DNA of 5,788 bases from Verrucomicrobia bacterium UBA6354 (GTDB lineage Bacteria; Verrucomicrobiota; Kiritimatiellia; RFP12; UBA1067): the NCBI GenBank assembly GCA_002440145.1, contig DJRS01000159.1:1-5788 (forward strand), written 5' to 3'. This document shows positions 1 through 5,235 of the stretch, piece after piece. Made by a program: the position numbers and the translations under genes. Each line of letters starts with the position of its first letter. Position 1 is the first letter of the stretch. Below the pieces are notes generated by a model. The model had not been told where the DNA came from, searched no databases, and was given only the letters and a program-made list of their open reading frames with translations.

Positions 1-2
1 AA

Positions 3-554
3 CTGCTGCGCGTCTGGCTTAAAGACGTGCCGCCTTATGCCGAAGGCATTTGTCTGGCCATGCTCGCGCAAATGGTTTTGAAGACGCTGTCGGATGGCTT
101 TATCATCGGCATCAACGCCTCCGGGCGCGTGGCGCGTTTCCAGACCTTACATGGCTCCTTCTATCTCTTGACGATACCCTGTGCCTTGTTTGCCGTGTTG
201 GTTTGGCGGCAGATCTATGCCGTGCTGGTTGCTTTGCTGATCATGATGTTCGTGGGGACTCTTGTGAACGCCTGGGTGGCGCGTCCTGTTCTGGGCACCA
301 GTCTGCGCCATTGGGCGATGAACATAATCATGCCGCTCGCTTCTGCTACGCTGGGCGCATGTTTGGCGGGTGGATTGGTTCTGCTGTTCATCGAGCCCTC
401 CTTCCTGCGCCTCCTGTTGACGTCCGCCGTCTCGGTCAGTGTGTTGCTCCTTGCTTCCTGGCGCTGGGTGCTGACGGCGGACGAGAAGGCATTTGCTGGC
501 GCTCGCATAAGGCGTCTAGGAGACAAAATCGGCATGAGGAGAGCAAATAGATGA
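3..554 (+). CDS. Wzx-like polysaccharide flippase, C-terminal part (5' end outside window)
   Basis: The frame is open from the left edge, so the true start lies upstream; a GTG at 27 is internal, because coding continues before it (LLRVWLKDVPPYAEG...). The visible 183 residues look like the end of a polysaccharide-type multidrug/oligosaccharide-lipid/polysaccharide (MOP) flippase, the inner-membrane proteins that move undecaprenyl-PP-linked repeat units to the periplasmic face. Supporting features are the W-L-x-x-V-P-x-Y opening, the I-N-A-S-G-R-V-A-R-F-Q segment at about residues 37-47 (Wzx proteins often have a similar 'AtGkik.yq' stretch), and four hydrophobic segments at about 52-68, 71-91, 108-130 and 135-153, followed by a basic cytoplasmic tail (RIRRLGDKIGMRRANR). 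The stop overlaps the next start as ATGA. The assignment to the flippase family is good; the substrate cannot be read from the sequence. A different multi-pass transporter is the main alternative. Confidence 0.82.
   Translation: MLRVWLKDVPPYAEGICLAMLAQMVLKTLSDGFIIGINASGRVARFQTLHGSFYLLTIPCALFAVLVWRQIYAVLVALLIMMFVGTLVNAWVARPVLGTSLRHWAMNIIMPLASATLGACLAGGLVLLFIEPSFLRLLLTSAVSVSVLLLASWRWVLTADEKAFAGARIRRLGDKIGMRRANR
536..543 (+). promoter_or_regulatory. Shine-Dalgarno sequence for the 54-residue ORF
   Basis: The stretch GAGGAGAG includes an AGGAG core at 537-541, which ends 9 bases before the ATG at 551. It lies inside the last codons of the flippase gene. Its strength and spacing are the main sequence evidence that the short downstream frame is really translated, rather than being a chance opening. 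Confidence 0.6.
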
Positions 555-715
555 ACATCGGGGAAGTGCACGCGAGAGGTGCGGTGGAAGTCCCGGAGGC
601 GAGGAAATTCATGGCCTCGCGCTTGACGGACTTCCTGGAGCGGAAGGGGGCGCTTGCGGACTGGATTGCGCACTCACGCGAGTGGCTGATGAAAATATTG
701 GGAGGACTGAGATGA
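551..715 (+). CDS. Small uncharacterised protein of 54 residues
   Basis: I do not recognise this protein. The frame runs from ATG at 551 to TGA at 713-715. It starts inside an ATGA shared with the flippase stop and ends inside an ATGA shared with the wecB start, so it fills the gap between the two genes exactly. A good ribosome-binding site precedes it. The product begins MNIGEVHARGAVEVPEARKF and continues with a charged, probably helical stretch (about residues 16-50) containing R-L-T-D-F-L-E-R-K and W-I-A-H-S-R-E-W-L. There is no signal peptide, no clear membrane segment and no cysteine. The pattern of W, L and I residues among charged ones would suit an amphipathic helix pair, perhaps a small partner of a membrane or glycan enzyme. 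It could instead be the C-terminal remnant of a larger gene lost by in-frame deletion. Role unknown. Confidence 0.55.
   Translation: MNIGEVHARGAVEVPEARKFMASRLTDFLERKGALADWIAHSREWLMKILGGLR
700..706 (+). promoter_or_regulatory. Shine-Dalgarno sequence deciding the wecB start
   Basis: The motif GGGAGGA lies 5 bases before the ATG at 712. It favours that ATG over the in-frame GTG at 682, which would add ten residues (MADENIGRTE) that do not resemble the usual short N-terminus of the family. Confidence 0.65.
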
Positions 716-1833
716 AAAAGATTTGTTGCATATTCGGAACGCGGCCGGAGGCCATCAAGATGGCCCCTGTCGTGCGGGAGTTGAAAAAACGGCCGGACGT
801 CGATTGCCGGGTCTGCGTGACGGCGCAGCACCGCGAGATGCTGGATCAGGTGTTGCAGGTCTTTGGCATCGTGCCCGACGAAGACCTCAATATCATGAAG
901 CCCAACCAGTCCCTGGGCGAATTGACGGCCCGGCTGGTTGGGAAGTTGGATGCCTATTTAGCGAGCGAAAAGCCGGACGCGGTGCTCGTCCAGGGCGATA
1001 CGACAACGGTTTTGGCGGGAGCCCTCGCGGCGTTTTACCACAAAATACCCATCGGGCACGTGGAAGCCGGCTTGCGCACGGGAAACCTGTACTCGCCGTG
1101 GCCGGAGGAGGCGAACCGCGTCCTGACGACGCGCCTGGCGCGGTGGCATTTCGCGCCGACCGAGAAAAGCAAGTCCAACCTTCTGAAGGAAGGCGTCCCC
1201 GGCGAGAACATCTTCGTCACGGGCAACACCGTCATCGACGCCCTTCACTGGGCGCGGGAGATTGTGCGCGAACGGAAGCCCGACATTCCCGGCTTGCCCG
1301 TTGAAGTGCTTCAGGGGCAAGAGAAACTTGTTTTGATCACGGGTCACCGCCGGGAGAACTTCGGCGAGGGCTTCGAGCAGATTTGCCGCGCGATCGCGCA
1401 ATGCGCCGCGGACTTCCCCAATGTGCATTTCGTGTATCCCGTCCACTTGAATCCGCACGTCCAGGAACCGGTGAGCCGCATTCTCGGGCATCTGGTCGGG
1501 AAGAACGTCCATTTGATCAAGCCGCTCGGCTATCTGGAGTTTGTCGCGTTGATGAGCCGGGCGACATTCGTCTTGACGGACTCGGGCGGCGTGCAGGAGG
1601 AGGCGCCCAGCATCGGGAAGCCCGTCCTCGTCATGCGGGACACGACCGAACGCCCCGAGGCGGTGGAAGCGGGCGGCGTGCGCCTCGTGGGGGCGGATGC
1701 CGCGAAGATTTGCGCAGGCGTGCGGGAACTCCTTACGGACGATGCGGTATTCGCCGCAATGGCGCAGGCGCGCAGCCCCTATGGCGACGGGCACGCGGCG
1801 GAACGGATCGCCGGGATTGCGAGCGAGGCATGA
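712..1833 (+). CDS. wecB: UDP-N-acetylglucosamine 2-epimerase, non-hydrolysing (WecB/MnaA)
   Basis: This cytoplasmic enzyme interconverts UDP-GlcNAc and UDP-ManNAc, supplying ManNAc-type sugars for surface glycans. The product is 373 residues, the normal length, and keeps the family signatures in order: G-T-R-P-E-A-I-K-M-A-P at residues 9-19, T-A-Q-H-R-E-M-L-D-Q at 37-46, Q-G-D-T-T-T at 94-99, H-V-E-A-G-L-R-T at 116-123, P-E-E-A-N-R at 131-136, T-G-N-T-V-I-D at 170-176, and T-G-H-R-R-E-N at 210-216. A UDP-binding S-G-G-V-Q-E-E-A-P block with R-x-x-T-E-R-P-E lies in the C-terminal lobe. D96, E118, E132 and H212 line up with the acidic and histidine active-site residues described for E. coli WecB. 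The two-lobe GT-B-like fold is intact and nothing appears broken. ATG at 712 is chosen on its ribosome-binding site and the family-like start MKKICCIFGTR. Both ends share ATGA overlaps with neighbours. mnaA is an equally fitting name. Confidence 0.97.
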   Translation: MKKICCIFGTRPEAIKMAPVVRELKKRPDVDCRVCVTAQHREMLDQVLQVFGIVPDEDLNIMKPNQSLGELTARLVGKLDAYLASEKPDAVLVQGDTTTVLAGALAAFYHKIPIGHVEAGLRTGNLYSPWPEEANRVLTTRLARWHFAPTEKSKSNLLKEGVPGENIFVTGNTVIDALHWAREIVRERKPDIPGLPVEVLQGQEKLVLITGHRRENFGEGFEQICRAIAQCAADFPNVHFVYPVHLNPHVQEPVSRILGHLVGKNVHLIKPLGYLEFVALMSRATFVLTDSGGVQEEAPSIGKPVLVMRDTTERPEAVEAGGVRLVGADAAKICAGVRELLTDDAVFAAMAQARSPYGDGHAAERIAGIASEA

Positions 1834-2948
1834 AAGTACTCTATGTTTGCACGCGCGGCCTGAAGGATGCGCAGACGGGAGCCGGCACGCAGGCGCGCGA
1901 GACCTATAACGCGCTGGTTCGCCTGGGGTGCGAAATGACGCGCATCTATTCGTGCCATCCGGTCGGGACGTTCGAAGACGAAGCGGGGCGCGCGTTGACC
2001 GAGGACGACGTGCGGGCTTTGATTGCCCGGAACGACGTCACGCACTTGATTTACTGCTTGCGTCCGTTGGCGCAGTATTGGCGGCGTTTCGCGCCCCACC
2101 GTCCCACGGTGGGGTCGACCGTGTTCTGGTCGGGCTGGGAACGGGTTTGGATTACGCACCAAAATATGCCGTTTGGATGGCCGCGTCTACGCGCTGAACT
2201 GACCTGCATACGTCGAATGTGCGCTTTGGGGAATGATTATCGCGGAATAGACATATTTCTCCCTAATACGCACGCCGAAGGGATGAAGGTGCAAGGTTGC
2301 TATCGCATGGATGAAACGACCCGTTGCGTGTCGGTTCCGAATGGCTTCATCCCGCCGCGGTTTGACGTGGCGACCCTCCCGCGCTCCAAGAAGGTGCCGG
2401 ACGGCGATTATCTGGTCGTGCCGGGCGTGTTCGCCGGACGCAAGAATCAACTGGGTCTCATCCGGGCCTTGTACGATACGAATTACCAGATTGTTTTTAT
2501 GGGGGATGCATTGGATTCGTCCGATTTGTCTTGTTGGTTTTATGAGCAATGTCGACGCGAGGCGACGGACAGAATGCGTTTTATCGGCTATCTGCCGAGC
2601 GGATCTGAGGAATATTGGCAGGTTCTCGCACATGCGCGCTGCGCCTGTCTGCCCTCCGATTGCGAGACGCCCGGGATCGCCCTGATCGAGGCGGCCTATG
2701 CGGGAGCCCGCCCCGTCATCACAAAATTCGGCGGGACACTGGAATATTATGGTTTCGACGCCGAATATTTCAATCCGTGTAAACAGAACGAGATACGCGA
2801 GGCCGTTGTCCGCGGCTGGATGCGCGGACGCCTCTCGCCCGAACAGGCGAGGACCTACAGGCGCTTTTCGTGGGATTACTGCGCCGAGATAACGTTAAGC
2901 GCCTATAAGCTGGCGAAAGCACATGAAGTGAAGAAAAATGAAAGTTAA
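1830..2948 (+). CDS. GT-B glycosyltransferase, GT4-like
   Basis: A 372-residue predicted cytoplasmic or membrane-associated glycosyltransferase, likely adding one sugar from a nucleotide donor to the lipid-linked repeat unit. The N-terminal lobe begins MKVLYVCTRG and has a glycine-bearing acceptor loop, T-G-A-G-T-Q-A-R-E-T-Y-N-A-L, at about residues 16-29. The C-terminal lobe starts near V-V-P-G-V-F-A-G-R-K-N-Q (about 196-207), which matches the 'G.....KN...ll.A' donor-side motif. An E-x7-E motif is formed by E279 and E287 in C-E-T-P-G-I-A-L-I-E-A-A, followed by a K-F-G-G-T-L-E-Y-Y-G loop from 299. The start is the ATG inside the ATGA shared with wecB; its own ribosome-binding site is weak, so translation probably depends on coupling. 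The frame is also open upstream to 1383, but that part lies over wecB. GC content falls sharply from about position 2160. Donor and linkage are unknown. Confidence 0.88.
   Translation: MKVLYVCTRGLKDAQTGAGTQARETYNALVRLGCEMTRIYSCHPVGTFEDEAGRALTEDDVRALIARNDVTHLIYCLRPLAQYWRRFAPHRPTVGSTVFWSGWERVWITHQNMPFGWPRLRAELTCIRRMCALGNDYRGIDIFLPNTHAEGMKVQGCYRMDETTRCVSVPNGFIPPRFDVATLPRSKKVPDGDYLVVPGVFAGRKNQLGLIRALYDTNYQIVFMGDALDSSDLSCWFYEQCRREATDRMRFIGYLPSGSEEYWQVLAHARCACLPSDCETPGIALIEAAYAGARPVITKFGGTLEYYGFDAEYFNPCKQNEIREAVVRGWMRGRLSPEQARTYRRFSWDYCAEITLSAYKLAKAHEVKKNES
2094..2114. repeat. Perfect inverted repeat (9-bp stem, 3-base loop) inside the GT4 gene
   Basis: The left arm CCCCACCGT (2094-2102) and right arm ACGGTGGGG (2106-2114) are exact reverse complements separated by CCC. 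Seven of the nine pairs are G-C. It lies in the coding sequence at about residues 89-95. No run of T follows on either strand, so it is not a standard intrinsic terminator. It may form an mRNA hairpin, or it may be a by-chance product of codon choice. Confidence 0.6.
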
Positions 2949-4314
2949 AGACCTCATTCCTCCTGCTGAACGAAGACGGCGCGGACGTGTTGCCTTTTTG
3001 TTGTTTTTGCTGGGTGTTTTCGCAGAGACGAAAGTTTACTTTTACGGTGCTATCGCGTTTTCGGAATTTGCCGTCTTCGCGCTCGCGCCCATTCTCGTAT
3101 TGAAGCATTACTACCGCATGCGGCGCGAAGGCTTTCTGCCGTTTGTCTTCATGATGGGGGGCTTGATCGTCAGTATGCTGGCGAGTTCGGCGTGGAATCA
3201 TACGCCGTATCCCTATGTTGTAAAACAGTTTGCGGTGTTTTACAGCATATTGGCGTATTACGTCTGTTTTTACGAATTGCTGCGGCAAAACATGCGCGGG
3301 CTCGGTTGGTTCTTCTTCGGTGTTGCACTCTCCTCCATCATCACGATTTATGCGCTTAATCCGACAGCCACGGTCACCGAATCGGGGTTCGCATATATCG
3401 GGCAAGGGGATACGTATGACATCGTACGGGGCCCCTTGTTCTGGATTTCCCGTATTCGGGCGTTCGGGCAAATCCCTATTATCGGGGCCTATCTGCAAAC
3501 GCCCCTCGTCTATTCCATTCTCGCCCCGATAGCCTTCGTTGTGTTTGCCATGGTTTCGTCTTCCAGCGGACGCAGCGCGGCGCTTGTGGTCCTTTTGAGC
3601 TCCTTGTTGATCCTTATCGGACGCAAAAGCCGCGAGAAGATGCAGCGCATCAGCCGCCATTTTCTTGTTTTTGTTGTTTTGGGCTTGCTGGGCGTTGTCC
3701 TGTTCAAGTTCGTTTATTCTTACACGGCGTCGACGGGATTGTTGGGCGAGGCCGCGCGCGGCAAATACGAGAGGCAGACCTCCCAAGGTAGCGGAATGCT
3801 CAAATTGTTGATGGGGGGGCGCAGGGAATTCTTTACGGCCATCCCGGCGGCTATCCATCGCCCCATCATGGGGTATGGTCCGCAGGCCGAGGATAAAGAC
3901 GGCTATGCCCTCCAGTTTTTGTTGAAATACGGCGATGAGAGCGATATCCAACACTATAACGCCATGCGACTTCGCGCCGCGCGCACGGGGTGGGTGATGT
4001 CGATTCCTACGCATTCGTATGTCATGTCGGCATGGGTTTGGTGCGGCCTTTTCGGTTTGATCTTCTTCCTGTGGTGGCTCTATATTATTTATCAATATTT
4101 GCGCCATTATATTGCCGCTATTCCGCAGTGGTACGGGTATTTCGCGTTGACGATTCCATCTTTCTTGTGGGATTTTTTCTTCAGTCCGATTACGAACCGC
4201 TGGATGTTGGGGCTTTTTGCCGCCTGCCTGTTCTTTGCGCGGGCCGTCGGCCGGGGGACAATGCGCCTGCCGCCCGATATGGAATTCGAGGCGGAGAAGT
4301 ATGATACAAAGTAA
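2938..4314 (+). CDS. O-antigen polymerase/ligase-like membrane protein, probable Wzy
   Basis: A 458-residue multi-pass inner-membrane protein. Hydrophobic segments are seen at about 18-36, 38-55, 66-84, 98-115, 122-140, 178-206, 214-228, 241-261, 361-388, 400-416 and 422-437. The architecture is that of the Wzy/WaaL (O-antigen ligase) superfamily: an S-S-S-S-G-R-S-A-A stretch (R212) before a membrane helix, then a long extracytoplasmic loop of roughly 100 residues (263-358) carrying G-R-R-E-F-F-T-A-I-P (294-303), R-P-I-M-G-Y-G (308-314) and P-T-H-S-Y (357-361) just before a helix with W-C-G-L-F-G. The arginines and H359 match positions considered important in this superfamily. Polymerase and ligase cannot be separated by sequence alone; proximity to a Wzx-like gene and several glycosyltransferases favours polymerase. 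ATG at 2938 is the first start after an in-frame stop at 2929-2931 and overlaps the previous gene by 11 bases. The gene is markedly AT-richer than its neighbours, as is usual for wzy. Confidence 0.85.
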   Translation: MKVKDLIPPAERRRRGRVAFLLFLLGVFAETKVYFYGAIAFSEFAVFALAPILVLKHYYRMRREGFLPFVFMMGGLIVSMLASSAWNHTPYPYVVKQFAVFYSILAYYVCFYELLRQNMRGLGWFFFGVALSSIITIYALNPTATVTESGFAYIGQGDTYDIVRGPLFWISRIRAFGQIPIIGAYLQTPLVYSILAPIAFVVFAMVSSSSGRSAALVVLLSSLLILIGRKSREKMQRISRHFLVFVVLGLLGVVLFKFVYSYTASTGLLGEAARGKYERQTSQGSGMLKLLMGGRREFFTAIPAAIHRPIMGYGPQAEDKDGYALQFLLKYGDESDIQHYNAMRLRAARTGWVMSIPTHSYVMSAWVWCGLFGLIFFLWWLYIIYQYLRHYIAAIPQWYGYFALTIPSFLWDFFFSPITNRWMLGLFAACLFFARAVGRGTMRLPPDMEFEAEKYDTK

Positions 4315-4320
4315 AGGTGA
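4313..4320 (+). promoter_or_regulatory. Shine-Dalgarno sequence for the GT2 gene
   Basis: AAAGGTGA overlaps the stop codon of the polymerase gene and ends 9 bases before the ATG at 4330. This is the only ribosome-binding site seen in the 15-base gap, and it supports that start. Confidence 0.5.
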
Positions 4321-4329
4321 TTTTGCACA

Positions 4330-5226
4330 ATGAAAATACAACTTTCAATTGTCGTCGCGAACTACAATTATGGGCGATTTTTAACGGACGCGCTGGAGTC
4401 CGTCGTGAAGCAGTGCGAGGCGCCGGTGCTGGTGGACGGGTGCCCTGCGTTGCCGATCAAGGGCCGTCCGCAGGACGCGGTGGAACTCATCATCTGCGAC
4501 GCGGCGTCCAAGGACAATTCCGTCGCGGTCATCCGCCACTACGAAAAGTATCTTGCCTGGTGGTGTAGCGAGCCGGACGGCGGGCAGAGCGCGGCGTTCA
4601 ACAAGGGCTTCGCCCACGCCCGCGGCGAATGGTTGACGTGGCTGAACGCGGACGAGATGTACGCGAAGGGGATGCTCCTCGCCTGGGCGAACCTCGTCGC
4701 CCGCAAGCCGAAGGTGGAATGGATCACGGGGAATTACATCAATTTCGACGACAAGACGAAGAAGATTACCCATGTGACGTGGGGTCCGCATACGACGATC
4801 CCGTTCCTCAAGCGCAACCGCTTCCCGAATGCCGTATTCGGCTCGACGACGTTCTGGAAGCGCAGCGTGTACGGGAAAGTCGGTCCGATAGACGAGTCGC
4901 TGAACTATGGCATGGATACGGAATACTGGAACCGCTTGACAATGGCGGGGTATAAACCGGTCCGTTTCAACCATTATTGCTGGCTCTTTCGCGACCATGA
5001 CGCATCGAAAACTGTGGGGAAGGATACGGCGGAAAGTCAGGCGCGGAAAAGGAAGGAAGCTATTTATCAACGCCAAAAGACGGGTTATACATTCGAGCAT
5101 GCGTTCAAGAATCCGTGGTACGACCTGTGGATGCTGTGGCGGTTGCTGGACGGCTCCCTTTTTGTGCGGTTCTACCGGCGCCGGACGCTCGTGGGGCGGT
5201 CCGTCGTCCCGTTCATCCCGGAATAA
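4330..5226 (+). CDS. Family 2 glycosyltransferase (GT-A fold)
   Basis: A 298-residue predicted glycosyltransferase that would transfer a sugar from a nucleotide donor to the growing repeat unit on the cytoplasmic side. The GT2 landmarks are in order: L-S-I-V-V-A-N-Y-N-Y-G-R-F-L at 5-18, E-L-I-I-C-D-A-A-S-K-D-N-S at 52-64 (nucleotide-binding aspartate D57), E-P-D-G-G-Q-S-A-A-F-N-K-G at 81-93, and W-L-N-A-D-E at 104-109 in the metal-binding D-x-D position. A later N-Y-G-M-D-T-E-Y-W-N-R-L at 192-203 corresponds to the '.. D.dlw.Rl' acceptor-side motif, and R-D-H-D follows downstream. The C-terminus (W-L-L-D-G-S-L type, then basic R-F-Y-R-R-R) may sit against the membrane. About twenty extra residues separate the first helix from the second strand (29-51). 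The E-P-D-x-G-Q-S-x-A-x-N-K-G pattern is typical of polysaccharide-locus GT2 enzymes. Donor unknown. Confidence 0.92.
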   Translation: MKIQLSIVVANYNYGRFLTDALESVVKQCEAPVLVDGCPALPIKGRPQDAVELIICDAASKDNSVAVIRHYEKYLAWWCSEPDGGQSAAFNKGFAHARGEWLTWLNADEMYAKGMLLAWANLVARKPKVEWITGNYINFDDKTKKITHVTWGPHTTIPFLKRNRFPNAVFGSTTFWKRSVYGKVGPIDESLNYGMDTEYWNRLTMAGYKPVRFNHYCWLFRDHDASKTVGKDTAESQARKRKEAIYQRQKTGYTFEHAFKNPWYDLWMLWRLLDGSLFVRFYRRRTLVGRSVVPFIPE

Positions 5227-5231
5227 GGAGG
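5225..5231 (+). promoter_or_regulatory. Strong Shine-Dalgarno sequence for the last glycosyltransferase
   Basis: AAGGAGG is the best ribosome-binding site in the window. It overlaps the GT2 stop codon (TAA at 5224-5226) and lies 4 bases before the ATG at 5236, slightly closer than average. It fixes the start of the gene that runs off the right edge. Confidence 0.65.
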
Positions 5232-5235
5232 CAGG

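Noticed and set aside
27..554. Complete small membrane protein starting at GTG 27
   Set aside because: The frame stays open to the left edge with flippase-like sequence before the GTG, so this is the end of a larger gene.
682..711. Alternative GTG start for wecB at 682
   Set aside because: The ATG at 712 has GGGAGGA at the right distance and gives the usual N-terminus of the family; the extra ten residues have no support.
958..1794. Reverse-strand open frame opposite wecB
   Set aside because: It lies wholly within a confidently identified, conserved wecB gene and has low-complexity antisense composition.
1383..1829. Upstream in-frame extension of the GT4 gene
   Set aside because: It overlaps conserved wecB coding sequence, its translation is arginine- and glycine-rich with no domain, and the family-like start MKVLYVCTRG is at 1830.
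2094..2114. Intrinsic terminator at the GT4 hairpin
   Set aside because: No T run follows the stem on either strand and it sits within an intact gene whose frame continues for more than 800 bases.
2770..4341. Long reverse-strand open frame (523 codons) opposite the polymerase and the end of the GT4 gene
   Set aside because: It spans a gene boundary, is rich in charged and glutamine residues typical of antisense translation of a membrane protein, and the + strand has a coherent Wzy-like protein with known motifs.
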